From Lachnospiraceae bacterium (GTDB taxonomy: Bacteria > Bacillota > Clostridia > Lachnospirales > Lachnospiraceae), in the NCBI GenBank assembly GCA_009911035.1, contig QXWO01000002.1:1-64000 (forward strand): DNA of 64,000 nucleotides. The letters run 5' to 3'. Below, piece by piece: positions 55,656 to 63,882 of the stretch. Numbering within the stretch: position 1 is the stretch's first letter; the number at the start of each line of letters is the position of its first letter. The translations under genes were made by a program, and so were the position numbers. A model generated the notes under the pieces. It ran no database searches. It saw only the letters and a list, made by a program, of their open reading frames with translations, and had not been told where the DNA came from.

Positions 55656-55686
55656 TGCGCTGTGTAAGTTTACGCGGCGCATATTT
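55656..55686 (+). terminator. Probable terminator of the his operon
   Basis: Eleven-pair stem TGCGCTGTGTA / TACGCGGCGCA with two G-T pairs (55656-55681), four-base loop, followed by TATTTT. The T run is imperfect. Confidence 0.5.
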
Positions 55687-55734
55687 TACCTGCGGCGCGC
55701 ATAATTTTTATAAACATAAGCATGGACCTATATT

Positions 55735-56130
55735 ATGAACAAATCCAACAGCAGAATGAATACAAAAATAAGCGCCGCAAAAAAACTGGAACTTGTAAAG
55801 GCGATTCGTATGCAGAACCAGTATAACAGACAGCTTTTCAGAAACCGGGAGGGATTTCTTTACGCTGACACGCCCCAGGACAGGGGGCATTACGGGGAAT
55901 TATATAGTCTGGAAGAACCGCCAAAACCTGCCGCTTCCTCAGCCCCGGAGGACAATAAAAGCACCATGGGCGGATTCCGTCTCCGCTTTATGATTGCATT
56001 GATTTTACTACTTTCTTTTGTATTGTGTGATGCCAACAATATCAGCTATGGAGGGGAGAATACAAATACTATTTTTGAACGGATTACCAGCAGCCCGGAT
56101 GTGGGGAATTTGCTGGAGCTGTTAAAATAA
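55735..56130 (+). CDS. Hypothetical single-pass membrane protein, 131 aa
   Basis: Function not recognised. A basic N-terminal half (~1-45, KKLELVKAIRMQNQYNRQLFRNR) and a Pro/Ser-rich linker (~60-80) lead to one membrane helix (~84-102, MIALILLLSFVLC). A short extracellular tail (~30 residues) follows. The basic side should be cytosolic. No ribosome-binding site stands out before the ATG at 55735 or an in-frame ATG at 55756, so the start is uncertain. No terminator follows. Confidence 0.6.
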   Translation: MNKSNSRMNTKISAAKKLELVKAIRMQNQYNRQLFRNREGFLYADTPQDRGHYGELYSLEEPPKPAASSAPEDNKSTMGGFRLRFMIALILLLSFVLCDANNISYGGENTNTIFERITSSPDVGNLLELLK

Positions 56131-56141
56131 TAAATCCGAGA

Positions 56142-56170
56142 TTGAGTAAACTTTAGATACATGGTAGAAT
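56142..56170 (+). promoter_or_regulatory. Promoter-like sequence before the Rpn remnant
   Basis: TTGAGT (56142-56147), 17-bp spacer, TAGAAT (56165-56170), with TGG before the -10. The next ATG (56176) is only six bases on. It could be a relic or could drive the region downstream. Confidence 0.45.
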
Positions 56171-56175
56171 AGAGC

Positions 56176-56498
56176 ATGTCCAATAAAGTATTAGAGCATA
56201 TAGCAAAAGAGTATGATTCTGTCAGAAAGGGAGTGAAATCTGTCATGGGTGGAAAAGTTTTGGAATATGAAGCGAAAACACCAAACGCTGCCACGCTTTG
56301 CGGGACAGCTTATTGTAAAGAAATGAAGGAATTCTGGAAGGCAGGGCAGAAGGACTGGAAGAAGGTCGGATTCTTACAGTCAGAATTTTCCAGACGGCTA
56401 GAAAAAACCCTTCTTACACAGCAGAGCAGATTGCGCAGGAAACAGGATGCACTGTTCAGAAAGTCACAGATACTTTAAAAATGTTTGATATGTTATAA
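56176..56498 (+). pseudogene. Broken C-terminal remnant of an Rpn/PD-(D/E)XK nuclease-transposase
   Basis: Two reading frames together recreate the tail of an Rpn-family recombination-promoting nuclease. Frame one (56176-56280) gives YDSVRKGVKSVMGGKVLEYE and AKT. From 56322 a different frame gives NEGILEGRAEGLEEGR, then KNPSYTAEQIAQETGCTVQK, ending at a TAA at 56496-56498. The break coincides exactly with copy F of the dispersed repeat (56282-56318). The nuclease domain is missing. An uninterrupted 100-residue frame (to 56478) exists but its second half is out of phase with the family, so it is not a normal gene. Confidence 0.75.
56282..56318 (-). repeat. Dispersed ~37-bp repeat, copy F, inside the Rpn remnant
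   Basis: Reverse-strand copy. Read that way it starts TTACAATAAGCTG and ends GGCAGCGTTTG, matching copy A at 33 of 37 positions. It sits between the two halves of the Rpn tail; the 41 nt between the halves (56281-56321) shift the frame. Confidence 0.85.
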
Positions 56499-56578
56499 TA
56501 ATATTGCATGTAAATTTACCAGTCTTGTATCTCGAGCAGGGCTGGTAATTGATTGTTTAAGCAGGAAATGAGGAAAGA

Positions 56579-58453
56579 ATGAGAAATCTGGCATTAACTG
56601 ACGAAATACTGATGCAGGTAGAGAAACCTGCCCGTTATATTGGAAATGAAGTGAACGCGGTCATAAAGGATAAAGACAAAGTGGAGATCCGTTTTGCCAT
56701 GTGTTTTCCCGACGTCTATGAAATCGGAATGTCCCATCTTGGCATACAGATTCTTTATGACATGCTGAACAGATTTGAGGATGTCTGGTGCGAGAGGGTG
56801 TATTCCCCATGGGTGGATCTGGACGCCCTAATGCGCAGGGAAAAGATTCCCCTATTTGCCCTTGAATCCCAGGAGCCTGTTAAGGATTTTGATTTTCTGG
56901 GTATCACTATCCAGTATGAGATGTGCTATACGAACATCTTACAGATTCTGGATCTGTCAGGGATACCCCTTCTGGCGACAAAAAGAGGGGAAGACGATCC
57001 TATTGTGATTGGAGGAGGCCCCTGTACCTATAACCCGGAACCGATTTGTGACTTTTTTGATATTTTTTATATTGGTGAAGGAGAAACCCAGTACCGGAAT
57101 CTGCTGGATCTATATAAAGACTGCAAAAAGAAAGGGCAGGGGAGGAAAGTGTTCCTAAAAAAAGCCGCCTCCATTCCCGGCATGTATGTACCGTCCTTAT
57201 ACGAAGTCACTTACCATGAGGACGGGACGATCAAAGAGAGGATTTCTCTGGAAGAAGGAATTCCGGAAACTATTGAAAAGGAACTGGTGCATGATGTGAC
57301 GGATACTTATTATCCCCACAAGCCAGTGGTTCCTTTCATTAAGGTTACCCAGGACCGTGTGGTTCTTGAAATCCAGAGAGGCTGTATCAGAGGGTGCCGT
57401 TTCTGCCAGGCAGGGCAGTTGTACCGTCCGGTCCGAGAGCGGGATGTGGAAATGTTAAAGCATTATGCCATGGAAATGTTAAAGAACACCGGACATGAAG
57501 AGATATCCTTAAGCTCTTTAAGCTCCAGCGATTATTCAAAACTGCCGGAATTGCTGGATTTTCTGATTGAAAACTGTGCTGGAAAGAAAGTCAATATTTC
57601 CCTGCCTTCTCTTAGAATCGATGCTTTTTCCCTGGATGTCATGAATAAGGTGCAGGATGTAAAGAAAAGCAGTCTCACTTTTGCACCGGAAGCAGGTTCC
57701 CAGAGACTGCGGAATGTTATCAACAAGGGATTGACAGAAGAAGTCATTCTTGAGGGGGCCCGTCTTGCCTTTGCAGGGGGATGGAGCAGGGTGAAGCTTT
57801 ACTTCATGCTGGGTCTGCCTACGGAAACCCCGGAGGATATTCAGGAGATTGCTACTTTATGTAACAAAATTGCGGCGGTATTTTACGAGACGGTCCCTAA
57901 GGAAAAGCGGACAGGCCGGGTACAGATCGTGGCCAGCACCTCCTTTTTCATTCCTAAGCCCTTTACCCCTTTCCAATGGGCAGGACAGTGCACGAAGGAA
58001 GAATTCCTTGAAAAGGCCTACCAGACAAGAGGCGCCATTGCCAGTCAGTTAAACCAGAAAAGCATTAAATATAACTGGCATGAGGCGGACGAAAGTGTGT
58101 TGGAGGGCATTATGGCCAGAGGGGACAGGCGTTTAAACCAGGTAATTTTAAAGGCTTATGAGAAAGGCTGCATGTATGATGCGTGGAGTGAATATTATAA
58201 AAACGATGTGTGGTTTGAAACCTTTGATGCATGCGGCATTTCTCCTGATTTTTATACAAGGAAACGGGATGATAAGGAAGTATTTCCATGGGATTTCCTT
58301 GACTGCGGCGTAAAAAAGGAATTTCTCCTCCGGGAATGGCATAATGCCCAAGAGGAAGCCGTTACGCCAAACTGCCGGAGCAGATGCAGCGCCTGCGGCG
58401 CCGGGCGTTACCAGACAGGTGTGTGTCTGGAGGATAGGAGGAAACAATTATGA
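56579..58453 (+). CDS. TIGR03960 family B12-binding radical SAM protein
   Basis: 624 aa radical SAM enzyme of unknown reaction. An N-terminal cobalamin-binding-like domain (~20-200, with CFPDVYEIGMSHLG and IVIGGGPCTYNPEP) precedes the SAM core. That core has the cluster motif CIRGCRFC near residue 275 and later LYFMLGLPTETPEDI. A C-terminal Cys-rich patch (CRSRCSACGAG) may hold a second metal. It overlaps the next gene by 4 nt, and the pair next to an RNase G gene and rplU is a conserved Firmicutes arrangement, suggesting RNA or ribosome modification. The ATG follows GAGGAAAG. The ~80-nt leader region before it contains a TTACCAG/CTGGTAA hairpin. Confidence 0.9.
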   Translation: MRNLALTDEILMQVEKPARYIGNEVNAVIKDKDKVEIRFAMCFPDVYEIGMSHLGIQILYDMLNRFEDVWCERVYSPWVDLDALMRREKIPLFALESQEPVKDFDFLGITIQYEMCYTNILQILDLSGIPLLATKRGEDDPIVIGGGPCTYNPEPICDFFDIFYIGEGETQYRNLLDLYKDCKKKGQGRKVFLKKAASIPGMYVPSLYEVTYHEDGTIKERISLEEGIPETIEKELVHDVTDTYYPHKPVVPFIKVTQDRVVLEIQRGCIRGCRFCQAGQLYRPVRERDVEMLKHYAMEMLKNTGHEEISLSSLSSSDYSKLPELLDFLIENCAGKKVNISLPSLRIDAFSLDVMNKVQDVKKSSLTFAPEAGSQRLRNVINKGLTEEVILEGARLAFAGGWSRVKLYFMLGLPTETPEDIQEIATLCNKIAAVFYETVPKEKRTGRVQIVASTSFFIPKPFTPFQWAGQCTKEEFLEKAYQTRGAIASQLNQKSIKYNWHEADESVLEGIMARGDRRLNQVILKAYEKGCMYDAWSEYYKNDVWFETFDACGISPDFYTRKRDDKEVFPWDFLDCGVKKEFLLREWHNAQEEAVTPNCRSRCSACGAGRYQTGVCLEDRRKQL

Positions 58454-59127
58454 AAGTAAGAATTAAGTTTTCCAAATATGGCCCAGTGAGATTTCTCGGA
58501 CATCTTGATGTGATGCGTTATTTCCAGAAAGCCCTGCGGCGGGCAGACATTGATGTAGCTTACTCCGGAGGATTCAGCCCTCACCAGATCATGTCTTTTG
58601 CCGCCCCTTTGTCTGTGGGACATACCAGCAGCGGGGAATATTTTGACATTGAGATTCATACTTTTACCAGCGAAAAAGAATTGCAGGACCAATTGCAGGA
58701 TGTCATGGTGGAAGGATTTGACATTTTGGAAGTGCAGTTGCTGCCCGAAAAAGAAAAAAATGCTATGGCAGGGGTAGCAGCCGCGGATTATCTGGTTTCT
58801 TTTTCTGACAGCGTATCCCTTCCAACAGACTGGAAAGACAGGCTGTTGGAATTTTATGGACAGGAAAAGATTCCTGTTACCAAAACTACCAAAAAAGGCC
58901 AGCGGCAGGTGGATCTAAAAGAGGGGGTTTACGTCCTTGAAGTACGGGGGGATGCAGTATATATGCTGGTGGATGCAGGCAGCGGCAGTAATATCAAGCC
59001 AGGCTTTGTGCTGGAAACCTTTTTTGAAAAATCCGGTCTTACACTGCCCCGGCATCCTTTTAGAATTCACAGGATAGAAACTTATAAAAGAAAAGAAGAC
59101 GGCCATCTTGCGCCGCTTATATCATGA
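58450..59127 (+). CDS. TIGR03936 radical SAM-associated protein (DUF2344)
   Basis: 225 aa partner of the preceding radical SAM enzyme. It has the family start VRIKFSKYGPVRFLGHLDVMRYFQKALRRA and the conserved YSGGFSPHQIMSFAAPLSVG. In some bacteria it is fused to the radical SAM protein. The ATG overlaps the previous stop (4 nt) behind GGAGGAAAC. Function is unknown; an RNA-binding or modification role is inferred only from context. It ends 31 nt before the RNase G start. Confidence 0.9.
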   Translation: MKVRIKFSKYGPVRFLGHLDVMRYFQKALRRADIDVAYSGGFSPHQIMSFAAPLSVGHTSSGEYFDIEIHTFTSEKELQDQLQDVMVEGFDILEVQLLPEKEKNAMAGVAAADYLVSFSDSVSLPTDWKDRLLEFYGQEKIPVTKTTKKGQRQVDLKEGVYVLEVRGDAVYMLVDAGSGSNIKPGFVLETFFEKSGLTLPRHPFRIHRIETYKRKEDGHLAPLIS

Positions 59128-59158
59128 GCCGTGTTTGTTCCGGTATGGGAGATTATTT

Positions 59159-60367
59159 ATGGGAAAAATTATTATTACAAAACAGCACAACAGACTCCTT
59201 TTAGCCTTATTTGACGGCAACAAGCCCTATCTTATGAAGTCAGCGCCCCTGCTTGACGAGGAAGATATTCTTGGGAATATTTATTTGGCAAAGGTAAAGG
59301 ATATTGTCAAAGGGATTCAGGGAGCGTTCCTTTCTATTGGTGCAAAACAGGCCATTTATCTGCCCATGGACCAATGCAGGCAGGTTCTGTCAGCAAACCG
59401 GGAAGTGGCTGGCACCATACAGCAGGGAGACGAAATCGTGGTGCAGATCACGGGGGAGGCCCTGAAATCCAAACAGCCTTCTTCTTCTGCACTGCTTACT
59501 TTAAGAGGACAGTTCTGTGTGTGCAATTATTTCGGACACGGCCTTCATTATTCCAAAAAGCTTTCTTCGGAAAAAAAGGAGCTTATTGGCAGCTACCTTG
59601 AGGGTGCCTCCATAGAAGGGCGGGAAAAATATCATTTTACTATACGGACTAATGCAGATAACCTGACGGATTTCACCCTTCTTTCTAAGGAAATGGAGTC
59701 CTTTATCCACATCTTTGACAACATTACAGCTACCTATAAATACCGCACCTGCCATACCTGCTTTTACCACCGGGAAACGGAGATCCTCAACCAGATCAAA
59801 AATATTTCCCTGAAAATGTATGATGAGATCGTCACAGACGAAGAAGGCGTCTGGAAACTGCTTTCGGAAGAAATTACGGACAAGCCCGTCCGGCTTTATG
59901 AGGATAAAATGCTTTCCCTGGCCAGTTTATACAGCCTAAACACCCATTTACAGGAAGCCCTGGGTAAACGGGTATGGCTCTCCGGCGGCGGTTATCTGGT
60001 CATTGAACCGACGGAAGCCCTTGTGGCCATTGATGTAAACTCCGGCAAAGCCCAGAGCAGTGAAAAAAAGAGCAGTGAATATTATCTGAAAATAAACCTT
60101 GAAGCGGCAAAGGAAGTTGCCAGACAGCTCCGTATCAGAAACTACTCTGGCATGATCATGGTGGATTTCATCAATATGAATTCCGCCCATGACAAAAAAC
60201 TGCTGATGGACAAACTGGAGAGTTACCTGAAAGAAGATAATGTCAGGACAAACCTTATTGACATGACTGCACTTGGAATTGTGGAAATTACCAGAAAAAA
60301 AGTAAGCAGACCTCTTTCCAGCTTTTTTAAACTGCACCCGGAAACCAATTTTCAAAGTTGTACTTAA
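59159..60367 (+). CDS. Ribonuclease E/G family protein
   Basis: 402 aa endoribonuclease resembling RNase G. An N-terminal S1-like domain (GNIYLAKVKDIVKGIQGAFLSIG), the RNase H-like and 5' sensor regions, and the catalytic core are present. The metal-binding Asp residues lie in VAIDVNSGK and MVDFINM. The usual zinc-link CPxC near the end is not seen; a CHTC pair lies instead near residue 215. The start is the ATG at 59159 after GGAGATT; the longer frame from 59108 overlaps the upstream gene. It precedes rplU, the standard order rng-rplU-prp-rpmA. Confidence 0.88.
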   Translation: MGKIIITKQHNRLLLALFDGNKPYLMKSAPLLDEEDILGNIYLAKVKDIVKGIQGAFLSIGAKQAIYLPMDQCRQVLSANREVAGTIQQGDEIVVQITGEALKSKQPSSSALLTLRGQFCVCNYFGHGLHYSKKLSSEKKELIGSYLEGASIEGREKYHFTIRTNADNLTDFTLLSKEMESFIHIFDNITATYKYRTCHTCFYHRETEILNQIKNISLKMYDEIVTDEEGVWKLLSEEITDKPVRLYEDKMLSLASLYSLNTHLQEALGKRVWLSGGGYLVIEPTEALVAIDVNSGKAQSSEKKSSEYYLKINLEAAKEVARQLRIRNYSGMIMVDFINMNSAHDKKLLMDKLESYLKEDNVRTNLIDMTALGIVEITRKKVSRPLSSFFKLHPETNFQSCT

Positions 60368-60371
60368 ATGC

Positions 60372-60400
60372 TTGACAGAATGAAGGCAGGATGTTATATT
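60372..60400 (+). promoter_or_regulatory. Strong sigma-A promoter of the rplU operon
   Basis: TTGACA (60372-60377), 17-bp spacer, TATATT (60395-60400). Transcription should start near 60407. Confidence 0.85.
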
Positions 60401-60406
60401 GTATGA

Positions 60407-60503
60407 GTATGCCGCATAACGGGGCTTAAGTGTGTCCGGATTCCGGATCCGCCGCAGTTAGCGAGTAAAGCCAGGTTAGTCTGGTTAGTATAGGAGGTGC
60501 CAT
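60407..60503 (+). promoter_or_regulatory. Probable L21 leader RNA (autoregulatory)
   Basis: The ~97-nt untranslated region from the predicted start to the rplU ATG contains paired segments (GTCCGGATTCCGGATC and CCAGGTTAGTCTGG) directly upstream of the ribosome-binding site AGGAGGTG. Its position and length match the Firmicutes L21 leader that binds the ribosomal protein. Assignment rests on position and folding potential, not on a covariance search. Confidence 0.5.
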
Positions 60504-60809
60504 ATGTACGCAATCATTGCAACAGGTGGAAAGCAGTACAAAGTTTCCGAAGGAGATGTCATCAAAGTTGAAAAACTTGATGTAGAGCCCGGAGCTACTG
60601 TAACATTCGACCAGGTTGTCGCAGTCAGCGATAACGGACTTAAGGTTGCCGGTGATGTAGCGAATGCCAACGTAACTGCTACAGTTATGGAACAGGGCAA
60701 ATACCGCAAGGTAATCGTCTACAAGTATAAGAGAAAAACCGGTTATCATAAGAAAAACGGTCACAGGCAAGCATACACACAGGTAAAGATTGAAAAAATC
60801 AACGCTTAA
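60504..60809 (+). CDS. rplU: 50S ribosomal protein L21
   Basis: 101 aa large-subunit protein. It opens [18 protein letters not shown] and has the typical C-terminal basic region ([16 protein letters not shown]). The ATG follows AGGAGGTG. First gene of rplU-prp-rpmA; it overlaps or lies within a few bases of prp depending on the start chosen for that gene. Confidence 0.97.
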   Translation: MYAIIATGGKQYKVSEGDVIKVEKLDVEPGATVTFDQVVAVSDNGLKVAGDVANANVTATVMEQGKYRKVIVYKYKRKTGYHKKNGHRQAYTQVKIEKINA

Positions 60810-60813
60810 AAGT

Positions 60814-61143
60814 ATGACTACCATTACGATCATAAAATCCAGAAACGGGAATTATAAAAGGGTGATCTGCGAAGGCCATGCAGGATTTGCGGATGCAGGC
60901 AGCGATGTTGTATGCAGCGCCATTTCCGTGCTTGTCATAAATACCATCAATTCACTTGACGAGCTGGTGAAAGCACCCATGCAGGTGGACAGCGACGAAG
61001 AAAGAGGTATGATTGACTGTCGGTTTACGGAAAACCTTAGTGAGGGCGGCAGGCTCTTATTGGATTCTTTGGTTCTTGGATTAAAAGGTGTCGTTTCACA
61101 ATACGGCAGGAAGTATTTAAAACTTAAATTTAAGGAGGTGTAA
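60814..61143 (+). CDS. prp: Ribosomal-processing cysteine protease Prp
   Basis: 109 aa cysteine protease that trims the N-terminus of L27. The catalytic His is in GHAGFA and the catalytic Cys in DVVCSAIS, with the standard spacing. The start is the ATG at 60814, which gives the usual MTTITIIKS-type N-terminus; a TTG at 60790 would overlap rplU. It lies between rplU and rpmA, and the L27 encoded next carries the extension that Prp removes. Confidence 0.93.
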   Translation: MTTITIIKSRNGNYKRVICEGHAGFADAGSDVVCSAISVLVINTINSLDELVKAPMQVDSDEERGMIDCRFTENLSEGGRLLLDSLVLGLKGVVSQYGRKYLKLKFKEV

Positions 61144-61146
61144 ATC

Positions 61147-61431
61147 ATGTTAAAGCTTAACCTTCAATTTTTCGCTCATAAAAAAGGTGTTGGTTCTACC
61201 AAGAACGGCAGGGATTCCGAATCCAAAAGATTAGGTGCGAAGAGAGCTGACGGACAATTCGTTAAAGCAGGAAATATTTTATACAGACAGCGCGGAACAA
61301 AAATCCACCCCGGCGTCAATGTAGGACGCGGCGGTGATGATACTTTGTTCGCATTAGTTGACGGTGTACTTAGATTCGAAAGAAAAGGAAGAGACAAGAA
61401 ACAGGCTTCCGTATATCCTGTAGAAAAATAA
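61147..61431 (+). CDS. rpmA: 50S ribosomal protein L27 with Prp-cleaved extension
   Basis: 94 aa precursor. The N-terminus reads MLKLNLQFF then AHKKGVGST; in Firmicutes Prp cuts after the FF to free the mature Ala-His-Lys end that reaches into the peptidyl-transferase centre. The conserved [15 protein letters not shown] follows. The start has AAGGAGGTG inside the prp end. A strong terminator follows the stop. Confidence 0.97.
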   Translation: MLKLNLQFFAHKKGVGSTKNGRDSESKRLGAKRADGQFVKAGNILYRQRGTKIHPGVNVGRGGDDTLFALVDGVLRFERKGRDKKQASVYPVEK

Positions 61432-61444
61432 TGCGAATTATGGC

Positions 61445-61478
61445 AGGCTTCAAACAAAAATCATGTTTGAAGCCTTTT
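61445..61478 (+). terminator. Intrinsic terminator of rplU-prp-rpmA
   Basis: Stem AGGCTTCAAACA (61445-61456) with TGTTTGAAGCCT (61464-61475), seven-base loop, short T run. Confidence 0.9.
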
Positions 61479-61486
61479 CCTATCCA

Positions 61487-61518
61487 TTAAGCCGATTCGC
61501 AGAGCGTATTGAGGTTTG
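61487..61518 (+). repeat. Possible divergent relative of the ~37-bp repeat, copy G
   Basis: TTAAGCCGATTCGCAGAGCG followed 12 bases on by TTTGG. It matches copy A at about 19 of 32 positions. It lies shortly after the T run of the rpmA terminator, the same context as copies A, D and E, which is the main reason to list it. Confidence 0.35.
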
Positions 61519-61544
61519 GTATTCCTATCTGAAAGGAAAATGTT

Positions 61545-62840
61545 ATGTTTGCAGACAGAGCTAGAATTTTTGTAAGGAGCGGAAAGGGCGGAGACGGTCA
61601 TGTTTCCTTCCGCCGTGAAAAATATGTGCCCAACGGCGGACCGGACGGCGGAGACGGCGGAGAGGGCGGCAGTATTATCGTGGAAGTGGATACCGGATTA
61701 AATACCCTTACCGATTACCGCCATGTGAGGAAATACCGTGCCCAGGACGGTGAGAATGGAAAAGGCCGTAACTGCCGGGGCAGAAACGGAGAGGATCTGA
61801 TTTTAAAAGTCCCCGAAGGAACCGTGCTCAAAGAAGCCCAGAGCGGTAAAGTGATCACCGACATGTCCGGTGAAAATATGCGTTTCGTGCTCCTTGCAGG
61901 GGGACATGGCGGCAATGGGAACCAGCATTACGCTACCAGCACCATGCAGGCGCCCAAGTATGCACAGCCTGGACAGCCTGCCAGAGAATTAGAAATCCTC
62001 ATGGAGCTGAAAGTTATTGCGGATGTAGGGCTGGTGGGATTTCCCAACGTGGGCAAATCCACCCTTCTTACGCAGGTTTCCAATGCAAGGCCTAAAATTG
62101 CCAATTATCATTTTACCACCTTAAATCCCCATCTTGGTGTAGTAGACCTGCCTGACGCAAAAGGATTTGTCATGGCGGATATCCCCGGCCTTATTGAAGG
62201 GGCATCAGAAGGCGTAGGTCTTGGATTTGAATTCCTCCGCCATATAGAGCGCACAAAGGTTATTATTCATATGGTGGATGCCGCAGGCACCGAAGGTCGA
62301 AATCCCATAGAGGATATTTATGCCATCAACCGGGAACTGGAAAATTACAATCCTCAGGTTGCAAAGCGTCCCCAGGTAATTGCCGCTAATAAGACGGATC
62401 TGATCTACGCGGAAGAAGGTGAAGAGGATCCTTTAACCCGGCTTAAAGATGAATTCGAGCCCAAAGGGATAAAAGTGTATCCGATTTCAGCAGTCAGCGG
62501 CAAAGGCGTCCGGGAACTGCTTTACCATGTCAGAAATATGCTGGATATGTCTGACGACACCCCCCTTGTTTTTGAGCAGGAATTTTTCCCGGAATACATG
62601 CTTACCGATGACAATGATCCCTACACCGTCACTTACGATGCAGATGCAAACGAGTATGTGGTGGAAGGTCCTAAAATTGAAAAAATGCTTGGATACACCA
62701 ACCTTGAATCCGAAAAGGGATTTACCTTCTTCCAAAATTTCCTGAAACTGAATGGAATTTTAGGACAGCTTGAAGAACTGGGCATACAGGAAGGCGATAC
62801 TGTCAGAATGTATGGCCTGTCATTTGATTACTATAAATAA
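61545..62840 (+). CDS. obgE: GTPase ObgE/CgtA
   Basis: 431 aa GTPase involved in late 50S assembly and stress control. The Gly-rich Obg fold (~1-158, with KGGDGHVSFRREKYVPNGGP) precedes the G domain. That domain has G1 GFPNVGKSTL, G3 DIPGL, G4 NKTD and the switch-I TTLNPHLG. The C-terminal OCT domain (~345-431) is also present. Length and architecture are typical of Gram-positives. The ATG follows GAAAGGAAAA. No clear promoter was recognised between the rpmA terminator and this gene. Confidence 0.96.
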   Translation: MFADRARIFVRSGKGGDGHVSFRREKYVPNGGPDGGDGGEGGSIIVEVDTGLNTLTDYRHVRKYRAQDGENGKGRNCRGRNGEDLILKVPEGTVLKEAQSGKVITDMSGENMRFVLLAGGHGGNGNQHYATSTMQAPKYAQPGQPARELEILMELKVIADVGLVGFPNVGKSTLLTQVSNARPKIANYHFTTLNPHLGVVDLPDAKGFVMADIPGLIEGASEGVGLGFEFLRHIERTKVIIHMVDAAGTEGRNPIEDIYAINRELENYNPQVAKRPQVIAANKTDLIYAEEGEEDPLTRLKDEFEPKGIKVYPISAVSGKGVRELLYHVRNMLDMSDDTPLVFEQEFFPEYMLTDDNDPYTVTYDADANEYVVEGPKIEKMLGYTNLESEKGFTFFQNFLKLNGILGQLEELGIQEGDTVRMYGLSFDYYK

Positions 62841-62863
62841 CAGCATATGCCCGCACAGGCACC

Positions 62864-62904
62864 CAGAGGAAAGTATGGCTGCAAAGCAGACAGAGTTTCC
62901 TCTG
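62864..62904. repeat. Inverted repeat between obgE and yhbY
   Basis: CAGAGGAAA (62864-62872) and TTTCCTCTG (62896-62904), nine perfect pairs, with an inner CTGC/GCAG pairing. No T run follows, so it is more likely an RNA-processing or attenuating hairpin than a terminator. Confidence 0.5.
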
Positions 62905-62956
62905 CTGGTAATGGCGCATGGAAGGGAATATGCGGAACTTTAAATAGGAGGCACTG

Positions 62957-63244
62957 ATGACGAGTAAACAGCGTGCATATTTAAAAGGGCTTGCAATGAA
63001 TATCGAGCCTGTATTCCAGATTGGAAAATCCGGCCTTACTCCCGAAGTGACGGAGGCGGTCAGGGAAACTTTTAACACCAGAGAACTGGTTAAAATCGGC
63101 GTGCTGAAAAACTGCGGTGAGGACCCAAACGCAATGGCGGAAATGATTGCATCCCGTACCGGTTCGCAGGTAGTACAGGTGATTGGGAAAAAAATTGTTT
63201 TATATAAAGAAAGCAATGAGCATAAAAAAATAATACTCCCTTAA
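62957..63244 (+). CDS. yhbY: YhbY family RNA-binding protein
   Basis: 95 aa CRM-domain protein that associates with pre-50S ribosomal particles. The family motif is seen in RAYLKGLAMNIEPVFQIGKSGLT and the later KNCGEDPNAMAEMIASRTGSQVVQVIGKKIVLYK. The ATG follows TAGGAGGC. The obg-yhbY-nadD order is characteristic of Firmicutes. Confidence 0.94.
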   Translation: MTSKQRAYLKGLAMNIEPVFQIGKSGLTPEVTEAVRETFNTRELVKIGVLKNCGEDPNAMAEMIASRTGSQVVQVIGKKIVLYKESNEHKKIILP

Positions 63245-63263
63245 AGCAGGAATGGAGATTATT

Positions 63264-63881
63264 ATGGGAAAAAAAGTCGGTATCATGGGCGGTACCTTTA
63301 ATCCCGTCCACAACGGTCATCTTATCCTTGCAGAAAATGCAAGGGAAGTCTTTTCGCTGGATGAAATCCTTTTTATTCCCAGCGGCAATTCGTATATGAA
63401 AGATACGGCATCCATACTTGCAGGCTGCATAAGGGCCCGTATGATTGAGCTTGCCCTTGAAGGAAACCCTTATTTCAGCCTGTCCTGGATAGATTTAAAA
63501 CGGGAAGGTCCCACTTACACCTGCGACACCTTAGCGCAATTAAAAGAGATGAACCCCGAAGACCAGTATTATTTTATTATGGGAGCCGACAATCTGCTCA
63601 CCATGGAGAGCTGGAAAAATCCCGGGTTTATTCTGGAAAACTGCATTGTCATAGCGGCTGTAAGGGGAAACGGCACAGAAAGCAGGATAGAGCGTGCTGC
63701 CGGATATCTGCAGGACAAATACAATTCCCATATCAACATCCTGCCTGCCAGATATATTGACATATCTTCTTCCGAAATCAGACAAAGGCTTAAGGAACAT
63801 AAATCGGTCCGCTATATGCTGCCCGGAAATGTTCTCAGATATATTGATGAAAAAGGATTATACCGGGAGGTATCAGGTTAA
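63264..63881 (+). CDS. nadD: Nicotinate-nucleotide adenylyltransferase
   Basis: 205 aa enzyme joining ATP and nicotinate mononucleotide in NAD synthesis. The nucleotidyltransferase motif GGTFNPVHNGHL (HxGH) and the C-terminal ISSSEIRQRL (the ISSTxIR motif) are present. The start is the ATG at 63264 behind GGAGATT; an ATG at 63252 sits within a poorer site. It is followed directly by the yqeK start. Confidence 0.95.
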   Translation: MGKKVGIMGGTFNPVHNGHLILAENAREVFSLDEILFIPSGNSYMKDTASILAGCIRARMIELALEGNPYFSLSWIDLKREGPTYTCDTLAQLKEMNPEDQYYFIMGADNLLTMESWKNPGFILENCIVIAAVRGNGTESRIERAAGYLQDKYNSHINILPARYIDISSSEIRQRLKEHKSVRYMLPGNVLRYIDEKGLYREVSG

Positions 63882-63882
63882 C

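Noticed and set aside
56176-56478. Intact 100-aa gene
   Set aside because: Its second half is out of phase with the Rpn family tail, which continues in another frame, so it is treated as a pseudogene.
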